A stretch of DNA of 64,000 nucleotides from Frateuria flava (GCF_017837635.1 NZ_JAGJRS010000018.1:1-64000), one strand, 5' to 3'; counted from the stretch's first letter, positions 29,404-41,249 are shown. Program-made: numbers and translations. The notes: a model not told the origin generated them from the letters alone.

Positions 29404-30249
29404 CTACAGACCCAGCGCCTTTGCGTGATGCCGCAGGTGGTCGTCGATGAAGCTGCTGATGAACCAGTAACTGTGGTCGTAGCCCGGATGCCGGCGCAGT
29501 ACTAGCGGCTGGCCCGCCTCGGCGCACGCCTGCTCGAACAGCTCCGGTCGCAACTGCTCGGCCAGGAACCGATCGGCCTCGCCCTGATCGATCAGGATCG
29601 TGCCGGGAAAGGTCTGCTGTCGCACCAGGGCGCAGGCGTCGTAGCCGGACCAGGCTGTCGCATCGTCGCCAAGGTACCGGGAGAACGCCTTCTGTCCCCA
29701 GGGCACGCGCGATGGCGCCACGATGGGCGCAAACGCGGATACGGAGCGGTAACGCTGCGGATAGGCCAGCGCCAGGGTAAGCGCGCCATGGCCACCCATG
29801 GAGTGACCGCAAATGCCGGCGCGCGTGATGTCGACCGGGAACTTCCCGGAAAGCAACGCAGGCAGCTCTTCGGCCACGTAGCTGCGCATGTTGAACCGCG
29901 CGGCCCATGGCTTTTGCGTGGCGTCCAGGTAGAACCCCGCGCCCTCGCCGAATTCCCAGTCGCCGGTGGCGCCGTCCAAGCCTGTGTCGCGCGGGCTGGT
30001 GTCGGGCATCACCAGTGCCAGTCCCAATGCTGCGGCCAGCCGCTGGGCACCGGCCTTGATGGTGGCGGTCTCCTCGGTGCAGGTCAGCCCGGCGAGGAAC
30101 CACAGCACCGGGCACGGCTGCCGCGTCGACTGCGGCGGCAGGTACAGCGCAAACCGCATCGGTCCGCCACACACGCGCGAATCGTGGCGGTAAAAACCTT
30201 GCACTCCGCCGTGGCAGTGCTGTTCGGAAAGCGTTTCGATCGTTGTCAC
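29404..30249 (-). CDS. fghA: S-formylglutathione hydrolase
   Basis: A 281-residue esterase-D-family serine hydrolase that splits S-formylglutathione to formate and glutathione in formaldehyde detoxification. The nucleophile lies in GHSMGGHGAL, with further signatures CPVLWFLAGLTCTEE, MPDTSPRDTG, DQGEADRFL and HPGYDHSYWFI (catalytic His). I prefer GTG 30249 (VTTIETLSEQHCHGG) because GGAG lies nine bases upstream and family proteins begin there; an in-frame GTG at 30270 lacks a ribosome site. No glutathione-dependent formaldehyde dehydrogenase gene is adjacent. Confidence 0.92.
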   Translation of the reverse strand: MTTIETLSEQHCHGGVQGFYRHDSRVCGGPMRFALYLPPQSTRQPCPVLWFLAGLTCTEETATIKAGAQRLAAALGLALVMPDTSPRDTGLDGATGDWEFGEGAGFYLDATQKPWAARFNMRSYVAEELPALLSGKFPVDITRAGICGHSMGGHGALTLALAYPQRYRSVSAFAPIVAPSRVPWGQKAFSRYLGDDATAWSGYDACALVRQQTFPGTILIDQGEADRFLAEQLRPELFEQACAEAGQPLVLRRHPGYDHSYWFISSFIDDHLRHHAKALGL

Positions 30250-30405
30250 GCCACGGAGCTCCACATCCACACAAGCGCCCGATCATAACCACGACCCGCC
30301 GACACCACGTGTACTCCACGCCGACGCCACACCGGCGAGGCTGCTAGAATGCCGCGCCTGCGCGGCGCCGCCCTTGCTCGCCGCTGCCCACATCCTGAGG
30401 TTCCC

Positions 30406-32241
<1,836 letters not shown>

Positions 32242-32247
32242 TCCCCG

Positions 32248-32316
32248 CAGGGGCCCGCTTGCGGGCGATGCTTTGCCGGATAACGGCACAGCAGCATCGC
32301 TCGCAAGCGGGCCCCT
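32248..32316. repeat. Long inverted repeat between deaD and cysNC
   Basis: The arm AGGGGCCCGCTTGCGGGCGA continuing to TGCT (32249-32272) pairs with AGCATCGCTCGCAAGCGGGC continuing to CCCT (32293-32316). There is one mismatch and a 20-base loop. It starts seven bases after the deaD stop and ends just before the cysNC stop, so it likely serves as a two-way terminator. Confidence 0.8.
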
Positions 32317-32322
32317 ACGCGG

Positions 32323-34152
32323 TCAGCCCAGGCGCTCCTGCAGGTAGGCCAGCACCTGTTCGGCCAGTTGTTCGGCGCGCTGTCCCGCAGCATGCAGGTG
32401 CAGCTCCGGCGCGGCCGGCCGCTCGTAGGGCGAGTCGATGCCGGTGAAGTTGCTGATCTTCCCCGCGCGCGCCTTGGCGTAGAGTCCCTTTGGATCGCGC
32501 TGTTCGCAATCGGCCAGCGGCGCATCGACGAACACCTCGACGAACTCGCCTTCGCCCAGTCGCTTTCGGGCGAACTCGCGCTCGCTCGCGAACGGCGAGA
32601 TCACGCACACCAGCACCACCAGCCCGGCGTCGACCATCAGGTGCGCCACCTCGGCCACGCGGCGCACGTTCTCCACACGCGCCTCGGCCGTGAAGCCCAG
32701 GTCCACGTTGAGCCCGTGGCGCAGGTTGTCGCCGTCCAGCAGGTAGGTGTGGAAGCCCTGCGCGGCCAGCTTGCGCTCGACCAGGTTGGCGATCGTCGAC
32801 TTGCCCGCGCCGGACAGGCCAGTGAACCACAGGCACAGCGGCTGCTGGCCCTTGGCCAGCGCACGCGTGGCCTTGTCCACGTCGGTGTGCTGCCAATGGA
32901 TGTTGGAGGCCCGCTGCAGCGCGAAGTCGAGCATGCCGCAGGCCACCGTGGCATTGCTCTGGCGGTCGATCAGGACGAAGCCGCCGAGCGTGCGGTTGTC
33001 GGCGTAGCGCTCGAACGCGACCGGTCGATCGAGATCGATGTTGCCGTAGCCGACCTCGTTGAGCTCCAGCCGCCGCGCGGCCAGGGGTGCCTGTGTGTTG
33101 ACGTCGATCTTGTGCTTAATCGCCGTCACGCGCGCATTGACCACCGCGGTGCCCAGCCGCAGCAGGTAGCTGCGGTTGGGCAGCAGCGGCGCATCGCCAA
33201 ACCAGACCAGGTGGCAACCGAACTGGTCGGCGACCGGCGCCGGATCCGATGCGGTCGCGATTACGTCGCCGCGGCTGATGTCGAGCTCGCGGTCCAGGCA
33301 CAGCGTGACGGCCTGTCCGGCGCTCGCCTCGGAAAGATCCTCCGACGGCCCGGCGATGCGCTCGACCCGCGCGACCTGGCCACTGGGTTGCACCACCACC
33401 GGGTCGCCCACCGCCACCCGCCCGCCGCATACCGTGCCGGCATAACCGCGGAAATGCTGGTCAGGCCGGTTGACCCATTGCACCGGCAACCGGAACCGGG
33501 CCGGCGGCGCCACTTCGGCATCCAGCGTTTCGAGCAGTTCCAGCAGGCTGGGGCCCCGGTACCAGGGCATGCGCATCGAGCGCAGCCCCACGTTGTCCCC
33601 GTCCGGCGCCACCACCGGCAGCGCATTGACCGACGCGATGCCCATCGACGCGGCCAGCGCATGGTAGGGCTCGACGATGGACGCATAGACGTCCGCGTCC
33701 AGGCCGACCAGGTCCATCTTGTTCACCGCCAGGATGACGCGTCGGATACCCAGCAGGGCGCAGATGTAGGTGTGCCGGCGCGTCTGCGGCAACAGCCCCT
33801 TGCGCGCGTCGACCAGCACCACCGCCAGATCCACCTGCGAGGCGCCGGTGGCCATGTTGCGCGTGTACTGCTCGTGGCCGGGGCAGTCGCCCACGACGAA
33901 GTTGCGCCGCGCCGTGTGGAAGTAGCGCCAGGCCACGTCGATGGTGATGCCCTGTTCGCGCTCGGCGTCCAGTCCGTCGGTGACCAGCGCGAAATCCAGC
34001 GCTGCGCCGCCGCGTTTGCCGCTGTCGCGACGCAGGGCATCGAGCTGGTCGTCGGCCAGCATGCCGGCGTCGTAGAGCAGGCGGCCCAGCAGCGTGCTCT
34101 TGCCGTCGTCCACGCTGCCGCAGGTGATGAAGCGAAGCATGCCGGGGGCCAT
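32323..34152 (-). CDS. cysNC: Sulfate adenylyltransferase subunit 1 / adenylylsulfate kinase fusion
   Basis: A 609-residue bifunctional enzyme. Residues 1-420 are the CysN GTPase that drives APS formation (G1 [10 protein letters not shown]3 DCPGH, G4 NKMD). From about residue 430 follows the APS kinase, with P-loop GLSGAGKST near 445, the substrate motif [10 protein letters not shown], and ISPFASERE. Together they make APS and then PAPS. ATG 34152 overlaps the cysD stop by one base (TGATG), so the genes are translationally coupled. The fusion is common in Xanthomonadales (NodQ-like). The likely use is cysteine synthesis and, given the neighbour, sulfation. Confidence 0.95.
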   Translation of the reverse strand: MAPGMLRFITCGSVDDGKSTLLGRLLYDAGMLADDQLDALRRDSGKRGGAALDFALVTDGLDAEREQGITIDVAWRYFHTARRNFVVGDCPGHEQYTRNMATGASQVDLAVVLVDARKGLLPQTRRHTYICALLGIRRVILAVNKMDLVGLDADVYASIVEPYHALAASMGIASVNALPVVAPDGDNVGLRSMRMPWYRGPSLLELLETLDAEVAPPARFRLPVQWVNRPDQHFRGYAGTVCGGRVAVGDPVVVQPSGQVARVERIAGPSEDLSEASAGQAVTLCLDRELDISRGDVIATASDPAPVADQFGCHLVWFGDAPLLPNRSYLLRLGTAVVNARVTAIKHKIDVNTQAPLAARRLELNEVGYGNIDLDRPVAFERYADNRTLGGFVLIDRQSNATVACGMLDFALQRASNIHWQHTDVDKATRALAKGQQPLCLWFTGLSGAGKSTIANLVERKLAAQGFHTYLLDGDNLRHGLNVDLGFTAEARVENVRRVAEVAHLMVDAGLVVLVCVISPFASEREFARKRLGEGEFVEVFVDAPLADCEQRDPKGLYAKARAGKISNFTGIDSPYERPAAPELHLHAAGQRAEQLAEQVLAYLQERLG

Positions 34153-35054
34153 CAGAAATAGCCCTCCTGCTTCTTTTTCTCCATTGAGCTTGCGCCGTCG
34201 TGGTCGATGATCCGCCCCTGGCGCTCGGAGCTGCGCGAAGCGCGCATTTCCTCGATGATCGCGTCCAGCGAATCGGCGTCCGATTCGATCGCACCGGTGA
34301 GCGGGTAACAGCCCAGCGTGCGGAAGCGCACGCGGCGCTGCTCGATGTGCTCGCCTTCGCGCAGCACGAAACGCTCGTCGTCGACCATGATCAGCGCGCC
34401 GTCGCGCTCGACCACCGGGCGCTCCCTGGCGAAATACAGCGGCACCACGTCGATGTTCTCGCGGCGGATGTATTCCCACACATCCAGCTCGGTCCAGTTG
34501 GACAGCGGGAACACGCGTACGCTTTCGCCCTGCCGGATCTGCGTATTCCAGGTGTGCCAGAGTTCGGGGCGCTGCTGCTTCGGATCCCAGCGGTGCTGCG
34601 CGCTGCGAAAGGAGAAGATGCGCTCCTTCGCGCGTGACTTTTCCTCGTCGCGCCGCGCGCCGCCGATCGCCGCATCGAACTGGTGCTGGTCCAGCGCCTG
34701 CCGCAGCGCCTGGGTCTTCATCACGTCGGTGTGCACGGCCGCGCCATGGGTCAGCGGCGAGATGCCCTGGCGCACGCCGTCCTGGTTGATGTGCACCAGC
34801 ATCCGCACGTCGCCCTGCGCGGCCACGCGGTCGCGGAAGGCGATCATCTCGCGGAACTTCCAGGTGGTATCGACGTGCAGCAGCGGCATCGGCGGGGGCG
34901 CTGGCCGACTGGCCTTGCGCAGCAGGTGCAGCAGTACGGTGGAGTCTTTTCCGATGGAATAGAGCATCACCGGACGACGGAAACAGGCGAACACTTCACG
35001 AAGGATCTGGATGCTTTCCGCTTCCAGATCATCCAGGTGGGACAGGCGTTGCAT
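34152..35054 (-). CDS. cysD: Sulfate adenylyltransferase subunit 2
   Basis: A 300-residue PP-loop ATP pyrophosphatase, the catalytic subunit of ATP sulfurylase that joins sulfate and ATP into APS. The PP-loop is [17 protein letters not shown]. Other signatures are [32 protein letters not shown], and [16 protein letters not shown]. The C-terminus carries the CysD ending [21 protein letters not shown]-type tail. I chose ATG 35054 ([15 protein letters not shown]), matching the family start. It is the first gene of cysD-cysNC and diverges from a TPR-sulfotransferase gene across 135 bases. Confidence 0.96.
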   Translation of the reverse strand: MQRLSHLDDLEAESIQILREVFACFRRPVMLYSIGKDSTVLLHLLRKASRPAPPPMPLLHVDTTWKFREMIAFRDRVAAQGDVRMLVHINQDGVRQGISPLTHGAAVHTDVMKTQALRQALDQHQFDAAIGGARRDEEKSRAKERIFSFRSAQHRWDPKQQRPELWHTWNTQIRQGESVRVFPLSNWTELDVWEYIRRENIDVVPLYFARERPVVERDGALIMVDDERFVLREGEHIEQRRVRFRTLGCYPLTGAIESDADSLDAIIEEMRASRSSERQGRIIDHDGASSMEKKKQEGYF

Positions 35055-35189
35055 GGACAGGCGTGTTCCTTGCCCGCGCAGGGGCGAAGCGCACACGCTA
35101 GCAGACTTGCCCCGGCCTGCGTGACCTGCCTTTGCCGCCAGCCCTGCCGGGAAGACGTACCATCCCTTTTCCGCCCGCGAGACGTTCCG

Positions 35190-36800
35190 ATGCCTGCACC
35201 CTGGCCCTGCCCTGAGGACTTCACCGACATGGCCTCGCGCGTCGGCGGCCTGTCACTGGATGAGCGCCAGTCGCTGGAGGCGGCGGCGCGGGCGATCCGC
35301 GACGGCGCGCTGGCGCCTGCGCAACAGAGGCTGGCTGCCGCGCTGTCCGCCGCACCGCAACACCCGGAGGTCCTGCGCCTGCTCGGCATCCTGCATACGC
35401 GCGCCCGGCAATACGGTGCTGCGCGCGAAGTGCTCGGCGAGGCCTTGCGACAGTGGCCGGAAGACCCCCTGGCGCTCACCGACCTGGCCAACGCGGAACA
35501 GGCGGACGGGGATGCCGAGGCGGCGCTGACCCATTGGCGTCAGGCGTGCGAGCGCGCACCCGACTATCCGATAGGCTGGTTCAACCTGGGACGCAACCTG
35601 CAGGTGCTGGGCCATACCGAGCCGGCGGTGGAGGCACTGGAACGCGCCTGCGCACTGCAACCGACCCTGCTTCCCGCCCATGTACTGCTTGGCGACGCCC
35701 TGGTGCATCTGGGCCGTTTCGACGAAGCCGACCGGCGCTACCGGGCGGCGCTTGCGCTGCATCCGGCCTGCGGAGATGCCTGGCGCGGCCTGGCCAACAT
35801 GAAGACACGGCCCCTTTCGGATGAGGACAGGAGCCGGATCGTCGGCATGCTCGGGCGCGCCGACGTGGCCGAGGCTGACCGCATCGCGATGGGTTTTGCG
35901 CTCGGCAAGGCCTGCGAGGACCAGGGCCGCTACGACGAGGCTTTCGCCGCCCTCAGCGAGGCCAACGCGCGTCAGCGCCGGCTGGCTCCCTGGCAGGCCG
36001 GCGGCTTCCACACGTTCGTGGCGTCGGTCGTCCAGAGCAGCGCCAGGTTGCCCGTACCGCTCGAGCCCGCGCTGGGCGAAGAAGCGATCTTCATCGTCGG
36101 CCTGCCCCGCTCCGGTTCCACGCTGTTCGAGCAGATCCTGGCCGCGCATCCGCGGGTGGAAGGCGCCAGCGAGTTGCCGGACCTGGGCGACGTGCTGGTG
36201 GAGGAATCGACACGTCGTGGCCAGCCGTTCCCGCGCTGGGTGCCCACCGCCACCGCACAGGACTGGCACCGCATGGGCCGGCGCTACCTCGAGCGCACCG
36301 CGCGCTGGCGTCGCCAGCGCCCGCACTTCACGGACAAGCTGCCGGAGAACTGGCTCTACGCCGGCGTGCTGGGCGCGATGCTGCCGGGCGCGCGCGTCGT
36401 CGACGTGCGGCGCGATGCGCTGGAAGCCGGCTGGTCGTGCTTCAAGCAGCAGTTCTACCGGTTGCCGCACTTTGCCTGCACGCTGACCGACATCGCCGCC
36501 TACGTACGCGACTACGAAGCGGCGCTGGACGCCTGGCGCGCTGCCGCACCCGAACGCATACGTACCCAGCATTACGAGGCGCTGCTGGCCGATCCGGAAG
36601 GCGAGATCCGCGCCCTGCTGGCCTTCTGCCGGCTGCCCTTCGACGCGGCGTGCCTGGATTTCCACCAGGCCAGGCGTGCGATCCGCACACCCAGCGCCGC
36701 GCAGGTCCGCCAACCGCTCAACCGCGACACCGCGCGGGCGGGACGCTACGGCCGCCTGCTCGACCCGCTGCGACTGGGTCTGGGCCGACCGTTGTCATAG
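35190..36800 (+). CDS. TPR-repeat sulfotransferase
   Basis: A 536-residue protein. Residues 20-230 hold about five tetratricopeptide repeats (for example [21 protein letters not shown]). Residues 295-536 form a sulfotransferase domain: the PAPS 5'-phosphosulfate loop [17 protein letters not shown] near 300, [13 protein letters not shown], and the 3'-phosphate site around [15 protein letters not shown]. It would transfer sulfate from PAPS to an unknown acceptor; related TPR-sulfotransferases act on proteins or glycans. No signal peptide is visible. It is divergent from cysD-cysNC, which make PAPS, a suggestive pairing. Confidence 0.85.
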   Translation: MPAPWPCPEDFTDMASRVGGLSLDERQSLEAAARAIRDGALAPAQQRLAAALSAAPQHPEVLRLLGILHTRARQYGAAREVLGEALRQWPEDPLALTDLANAEQADGDAEAALTHWRQACERAPDYPIGWFNLGRNLQVLGHTEPAVEALERACALQPTLLPAHVLLGDALVHLGRFDEADRRYRAALALHPACGDAWRGLANMKTRPLSDEDRSRIVGMLGRADVAEADRIAMGFALGKACEDQGRYDEAFAALSEANARQRRLAPWQAGGFHTFVASVVQSSARLPVPLEPALGEEAIFIVGLPRSGSTLFEQILAAHPRVEGASELPDLGDVLVEESTRRGQPFPRWVPTATAQDWHRMGRRYLERTARWRRQRPHFTDKLPENWLYAGVLGAMLPGARVVDVRRDALEAGWSCFKQQFYRLPHFACTLTDIAAYVRDYEAALDAWRAAAPERIRTQHYEALLADPEGEIRALLAFCRLPFDAACLDFHQARRAIRTPSAAQVRQPLNRDTARAGRYGRLLDPLRLGLGRPLS

Positions 36801-36967
36801 CGCCCGGGCGGCAAAACCGTTCCGGGCCGCAACAGCGGCCGCACGCCGCCCCATTCCACGCTTCCCCGGCCCTGGAACAGCCTCCGGGCCGGCGGGCTTG
36901 CAGAGCATGTCTCCGCCCCGATCTATCGAAGGTACGCCACCCAAGCGTGGACTGCGAAGGCCCCAAG

Positions 36968-37750
36968 ATGACCACCCTGCCCAGCCTCTACACTTCCCAC
37001 GGCTCGCCGATGACCGCGCTGCAGCCCGGTTCCGTCCGCGAGCGCCTGGCCGAACTGGCCGCCGACCTGCCGCGCCCGCAGGCCATCGTGATGGCCACCG
37101 CACACTGGCTGAGTCCCGCGCCGCAGGTGGGCGGGGCGGCGCAGCCGGACACCGTGCACGACTTCTTCGGTTTTCCGGCCGAGCTTTATCAAATCCGCTA
37201 TCCCGCGCCAGGTGCCCCGGCGCTGGCCGAGCGCGTCCTGGGGCTGCTCGGCCAGGCGGGCCTGGATGCGACCCTCGATCCGCAACACGGCCTGGACCAT
37301 GGCGCCTGGGTGCCGCTGCGCCTGCTCTATCCGGACGCCGACATCCCGGTCGTGCCGATCTCGATCCAGCCGGAGCGCGACCCGGCGCACCACCTCGCGG
37401 TGGGCCGCGCGCTGGCGTCGTTGCGTGGAGAAGGCGTGCTGGTGATCGGCTCGGGCAGCATCACGCACAACCTGGGCGACCTGCGCATGGGCTACGGTGC
37501 CGAGCGCGAGGCGCCCTACGTGCGCCCGTTCATCACCTGGGTTGAAGAGCGCCTGGCCGCCGGCGATGTCGACGCCCTGCTCGACTACCGCCGCCAAGCG
37601 CCGTTCGCCCAGCGCGCCCATCCGACCGACGAACACCTGCTGCCGCTGTTCGTCGCGCTGGGCGCGGCCGGCACGGACCCGCGCGCAAGACGCATCGATG
37701 CCGGCATCGACCACGGCATTCTGGCGATGGATATCTATCGCTTCGGCTGA
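36968..37750 (+). CDS. DODA-type extradiol aromatic-ring dioxygenase
   Basis: A 260-residue LigB-superfamily protein of the YgiD/4,5-DOPA dioxygenase group. N-terminal SLYTSHGSPM supplies one metal His, and HDFFGFP, HGLDHGAWVPL and GSGSITHNLGDL hold the remaining conserved His residues. These enzymes open catechol rings with a non-heme metal. The physiological substrate in bacteria is mostly unknown. Length is normal. The 167 bases before it contain nothing I can identify. It forms no obvious operon with ring-degradation genes. Confidence 0.88.
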   Translation: MTTLPSLYTSHGSPMTALQPGSVRERLAELAADLPRPQAIVMATAHWLSPAPQVGGAAQPDTVHDFFGFPAELYQIRYPAPGAPALAERVLGLLGQAGLDATLDPQHGLDHGAWVPLRLLYPDADIPVVPISIQPERDPAHHLAVGRALASLRGEGVLVIGSGSITHNLGDLRMGYGAEREAPYVRPFITWVEERLAAGDVDALLDYRRQAPFAQRAHPTDEHLLPLFVALGAAGTDPRARRIDAGIDHGILAMDIYRFG

Positions 37751-37822
37751 CCCTACCGGTTGATTGCCCCGGTAGAAAATGACAGGCTCCGCGTCGGTCG
37801 CAGAACCGCGCCGGGGGAACGG

Positions 37823-38257
37823 ATGCTCAAGCGAACGCTGGTAGGGTTGGTCGTGTTCGGCGGTTTCATGCTCTGGCGCTACGGCGGCAATGCCACCATG
37901 CCGGCACTGGCCGACGAGGCACGCGTGGCGCCACCGGCGGGTGCCACCCGCGTGACCTTCAAGTCCGGCACCTGGGCCTGCACCTTCGAGGAATTCAGGC
38001 ACCAGGTCCTTGGGCAGAAAAGCTACTACGCCAAGCCTGTGGTGATCCGCATTGTCGGCGGCCCGCCGGAGTTCTGCCGCGAGATAACCACGAGCCACGA
38101 CTACGCCCTGCTGGCCCAGGCACCGGACGGCGTCACCCCCCAGACCCCATGCCCGGATCAAAGCTGCGTGGGCTTCCACGCCCGCGTGATGCTCGACGGC
38201 CGCGAGGAAGACTGGGTCCTCTACGCGCCGAACAGCTTCATCGCCTCGTCGCGCTGA
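37823..38257 (+). CDS. Membrane-anchored hypothetical protein
   Basis: A 144-residue protein with one N-terminal hydrophobic helix (LVGLVVFGGFMLWRYGG) and a mature domain exported or facing the periplasm. Four cysteines in that domain (WACTFEEF, EFCREI, PCPDQSCVG) suggest disulfide bonds. GGGGGAACGG directly precedes the ATG. I do not recognise the family. It is convergent with the Cys-cluster gene that follows by four bases. Confidence 0.6.
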   Translation: MLKRTLVGLVVFGGFMLWRYGGNATMPALADEARVAPPAGATRVTFKSGTWACTFEEFRHQVLGQKSYYAKPVVIRIVGGPPEFCREITTSHDYALLAQAPDGVTPQTPCPDQSCVGFHARVMLDGREEDWVLYAPNSFIASSR

Positions 38258-38261
38258 AGCC

Positions 38262-38648
38262 TCAGGCGCTCTGCGGCAACGGCGGCGCGCTGTCGCCCGA
38301 TGGATCGAGCCAGTCTTCGGGCGTGAGCGGCCGCAGGCCGTAGGCGATGCGTCCCTTGTCGCACTGCGGGCTATGGCGACCGAACTCCCACGACGGCTCC
38401 ACTTCGCGGCAGACCGAAGGCTTGATCGTGTGGATGCCGCAATAAGCCGCCTCGCCGATGGTTCCCTTCAACGCCACGCAGCGCGGCTGCCTGGCCTGCG
38501 TGCCGCGCATCACCACACGATGGGGGTCGAGCCTTTCGGTAAGCTCCGCCGGCACCGTGCCACCCAGAAAGGGATCGGTTTCGGACCAGTGGAAGGCGAT
38601 GCGGAAAAAAGCGCAGCAGGCGCCGCAACTCAGGCAGGGATGGGCCAT
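38262..38648 (-). CDS. YkgJ-family cysteine-cluster protein
   Basis: A 128-residue protein with the CxxCxxCC opening motif (CLSCGACCAFF) followed by further cysteines (QPRCVAL, AAYCGIH, SVCREVEP, PQCDKGR). This eight-cysteine pattern defines the YkgJ/UPF0153 family, thought to bind zinc or an Fe-S cluster. Its function is unknown. Length is typical. ATG 38648 is directly before the first Cys motif; longer starts would read through a region with no family support. Confidence 0.85.
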   Translation of the reverse strand: MAHPCLSCGACCAFFRIAFHWSETDPFLGGTVPAELTERLDPHRVVMRGTQARQPRCVALKGTIGEAAYCGIHTIKPSVCREVEPSWEFGRHSPQCDKGRIAYGLRPLTPEDWLDPSGDSAPPLPQSA

Positions 38649-38918
38649 GGGACCGACGCAAGGCGCACCCCCTGGCGCGCAGCGCGCGGATTCTAGGGCG
38701 TGGCGGGGGTGCGGCGGAAGATGGAAATCCACTCTTGAAAACGCTTTGCCAGCAGCCGTTTAGGTTCGATTGGGCCTTTATCGGCCCGGCGCCCTCCCGT
38801 ATCCCTGCGCGACTCTCCTGGCAACCGGGCATGAGTCCGCTGCGAGCGCGGATCCCGACCGCCTGAAAAGCGCTCCGGCCCTCGGCGCAGGGGCAAGGCC
38901 GATGGACTGCCGTCGTCC
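38649..38918. other. 270-base gap with no identified feature
   Basis: Between the YkgJ-type gene and the YpfJ-type gene, which are on the same strand. A T-loop-like GGTTCGATT occurs but no tRNA fold is supported. GGGCCTTTATCGGCCC is a short palindrome. I see no open frame with normal codon use. Confidence 0.5.
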
Positions 38919-39785
38919 TCAGATGTCGCCGGCGAACGTGTTGCAGCTGGACACCTGCCCGCTTTGCAGCCCCGTCTTGAACCATTTCACCCGCTGCGCC
39001 GACGTGCCATGGGTGAACGAGTCGGGCACCACCGTGCCTCGGGTCTCTCGCTGCAACGTGTCGTCGCCGATCTTGCTGGCGGCATTCAACGCCTCCTCCA
39101 CGTCGCCTGCCTCCAGCCAATGCAACCGCTGTTCACTGCGGTTGGCCCAGACCCCGGCAAAGCAGTCGGCCTGCAGCTCCTGACGCACCGAGAGGCCGTT
39201 GGCACCCTCCATCGGCGCGCCCTGTTCGCGCGCCTGCTGCACCTGGTCGAACACGCCCAGCAGCTTCTGCACGTGATGGCCCACCTCGTGCGCGATCACG
39301 TACGCACGGGCGAAGTCGCCGGCCGCGCCAAACCGGTCCTGCAGTTCCTGGAAGAACGACAGGTCGAGATACACCTTCTGGTCGCCGGGGCAGTAGAACG
39401 GCCCGACGGCGGTCGAGGCGAGGCCACAGGCGGTGCGCACGCCGCCGCTGAACAGGTCGAGCGTCGGGTCGACATACTGGCGCCCGTTGGCGGCGAAGAT
39501 ATCGCCCCAGGTCTTCTCGGTGGAACCCAGGATTGCGCTGACGAAGTCGCGCTGCTGCGGGTCGACCTGGGCCGGTTCGCCGACCTGCGCCGAGGTCGGC
39601 CCCGCCTGGCCGCCCTGGTCGAGCAAGGCCGTCGGATCCTTGAAGAACACCCAACCCAGGATGGCCAGCACGATCAGGCCGCCGATGCCCATGCCGCGGC
39701 CGCCACCGAAGCCGAGCCCGCCGCCGCCCCCGCGGCCGCTGTCGATTTCCACGTTGCGGCTGCGCTCGCCTTTCTGCCAGTCCAT
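38919..39785 (-). CDS. YpfJ-type neutral zinc metallopeptidase
   Basis: A 288-residue membrane-anchored protein. A Gly-rich N-terminus (GRGGGGGLGFGGGRG) precedes one transmembrane helix (IGGLIVLAILGWVFF). The catalytic motif HEVGHH has His166, Glu167 and His170, with a later Glu in RQELQADCFAGVWA that likely completes the zinc site. Two Cys pairs (TACGLAS, FYCPGDQ; CFAG, SSCNTFAG) suggest a periplasmic domain with disulfides. This is the neutral zinc metallopeptidase (PF04228) family, whose substrate is unknown. ATG 39785 (MDWQKGERSRNVEID) matches the family start. Confidence 0.92.
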   Translation of the reverse strand: MDWQKGERSRNVEIDSGRGGGGGLGFGGGRGMGIGGLIVLAILGWVFFKDPTALLDQGGQAGPTSAQVGEPAQVDPQQRDFVSAILGSTEKTWGDIFAANGRQYVDPTLDLFSGGVRTACGLASTAVGPFYCPGDQKVYLDLSFFQELQDRFGAAGDFARAYVIAHEVGHHVQKLLGVFDQVQQAREQGAPMEGANGLSVRQELQADCFAGVWANRSEQRLHWLEAGDVEEALNAASKIGDDTLQRETRGTVVPDSFTHGTSAQRVKWFKTGLQSGQVSSCNTFAGDI

Positions 39786-39897
39786 GCCGTCCGCCCTCGC
39801 CGTGCGCCCAGCGCGCTCCGGGCAGCTTAACCAGCTTCGCGTCTCCCCTGCGTCGAGGTTGCCGCTACAGTAGGCCACCGTTCAACTGCCTATTCTC

Positions 39898-40293
39898 ATG
39901 AAAGAACACCTGCCCGCCCTGGTCACGCTGCTCGCCGTCCTGCTGATGTTCGGCACCGCCTTCGCGGTCGGCCGCGCACGCGGCCGTTACCAGGTCCACG
40001 CACCGGCAACCAGCGGTCATCCGGCGTTCGAACGAGCCTTCCGCGTGCAGATGAATACGCTCGAGGCGGCGTTGCTGTTCCTGCCCACGCTGTGGCTTGC
40101 GGCCCACTACGGCTTCGCGCTCTGGGCGGGTGTTGCCGGTCTGGTGTGGCTGGCCGCGCGCACCTGGTACGCACTGGCCTACCTGCAGGAGGCCGCCCGG
40201 CGCGGCGGTGGTTTCGTGGTCGGCATGCTCGCCTGGGCAGCCACCTTGCTCATGGCCCTGACCGGCCTGGGTCGCGCGATGCTGGCTGGCTGA
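39898..40293 (+). CDS. MAPEG-family membrane protein
   Basis: A 131-residue four-helix membrane protein. The signature segment HPAFERAFRVQMNTLEAALLFLPTLWLAA includes the conserved FxRxxRVQxNxxE residues that bind glutathione in MAPEG enzymes. Bacterial members are often glutathione transferases or peroxidases, though activity is rarely tested. It is divergent from the zinc peptidase gene and 88 bases ahead of a CPBP protease gene on the same strand. Confidence 0.88.
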   Translation: MKEHLPALVTLLAVLLMFGTAFAVGRARGRYQVHAPATSGHPAFERAFRVQMNTLEAALLFLPTLWLAAHYGFALWAGVAGLVWLAARTWYALAYLQEAARRGGGFVVGMLAWAATLLMALTGLGRAMLAG

Positions 40294-40381
40294 CGACCCG
40301 GGAATGGGCCCTTGGCCACGCGGCGCGCGTGGCGATCGGGCCGCGCACGTCCTCCCTATCCTCGCAGGTTGTCCTCGGCCG

Positions 40382-41179
40382 ATGCCCTCCCGCCCGCTCC
40401 ATCCCTCGCTGCACGACGCGCGACTGCCGCACCTTGGCAGCGCGATCGGCATGATCGTCGTCTACTTCGCGCTGCAGTTCGTCGCCAGTGGTTTGGTCGG
40501 TGTCGGTCTGGGTTTCGCCCTGGGCGTATCCGGCGCTCCGGCATCGGGCATGGCCGCCCGCATCAAGGCCGTGCTGGCCCAGCCGGACACCAATGCGCTG
40601 ATGGTGATCCTGACGCTGCTGCTGGCCGCCAGCGTGACCATCGTGCTGGTGCGCCGGCTGTGGCCCGCGGCCTGGTCGCACGGTGCGCCGCCCGGACTGG
40701 GCCTGACCCGCCCCGGTCGTCCGTGGTTCTACCTCGCCGCCGTGCTGCTTGGCCTGGCCCTGCCGATCGCCGGTGGCTGGCTGACCCGCTGGATGGCGCA
40801 CGGCCACCAGGTCACCCAGGACGTCAAGCAGATCGGCGGCGCCGCCTCGCTGGCGCTGCGCCTGCCGCTGGCGCTGGTGGTCGTCAGCCTGGGGCCGCTG
40901 GTCGAGGAACTGCTCTTCCGCGGCGCCCTGCTCTCGGCGCTGCTGCGGCGCATGCACGCCGGCTGGGCGATCGTCATCAGCTCGCTGCTGTTCGCCTGCG
41001 TGCACCTGCCGGACCTGGGATTCCTCTGGTACGCCGTGCCCAATCTCGCGTTGCTCGCCGCCGCGCTGGCCTGGCTGCGCCTGCGCTCCGGCTCGCTGTG
41101 GCCTGCCGTGGTCGCCCATGGTGTGAACAATCTGCTGGCGGTCGTCGCCTGGTTCGTGGCGTCTTCGGGACTGCACTGA
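40382..41179 (+). CDS. CPBP-family intramembrane glutamic endopeptidase
   Basis: A 265-residue integral membrane protein of the CAAX protease/bacteriocin-processing (Abi) family. The three catalytic motifs are in order: EELLFRGALLSALLRR, HLPDLGFLW and the final HGVNNLLAVVAW. About seven helices are visible. In bacteria such proteins process prenylated or membrane peptides, or protect against self-made peptides; the substrate here is unknown. The gene ends 108 bases before the effector-like cassette on the same strand, but a promoter-like sequence lies between, so it is probably separate. Confidence 0.87.
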   Translation: MPSRPLHPSLHDARLPHLGSAIGMIVVYFALQFVASGLVGVGLGFALGVSGAPASGMAARIKAVLAQPDTNALMVILTLLLAASVTIVLVRRLWPAAWSHGAPPGLGLTRPGRPWFYLAAVLLGLALPIAGGWLTRWMAHGHQVTQDVKQIGGAASLALRLPLALVVVSLGPLVEELLFRGALLSALLRRMHAGWAIVISSLLFACVHLPDLGFLWYAVPNLALLAAALAWLRLRSGSLWPAVVAHGVNNLLAVVAWFVASSGLH

Positions 41180-41219
41180 TGCATCGGCGACCCCTGTCCG
41201 CGTTGTAGGGGATTGTCCA

Positions 41220-41249
41220 TTGCGACCTCTCCGCGGCATGGCCTAGATT
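41220..41249 (+). promoter_or_regulatory. Putative promoter of the effector-immunity cassette
   Basis: TTGCGA (41220-41225) and TAGATT (41244-41249) are separated by 18 bases, about 40 bases before the lipoprotein start. Confidence 0.4.

Noticed and set aside
27647-30319. A nearly 900-codon minus-strand open frame across rhlE and fghA
   Set aside because: It is antisense to rhlE and out of frame with fghA; codon positions fit the opposite reading and both real genes are well recognised.
38740-38830. Possible tRNA suggested by GGTTCGATT
   Set aside because: No acceptor stem, anticodon arm or CCA-compatible end could be folded around it.
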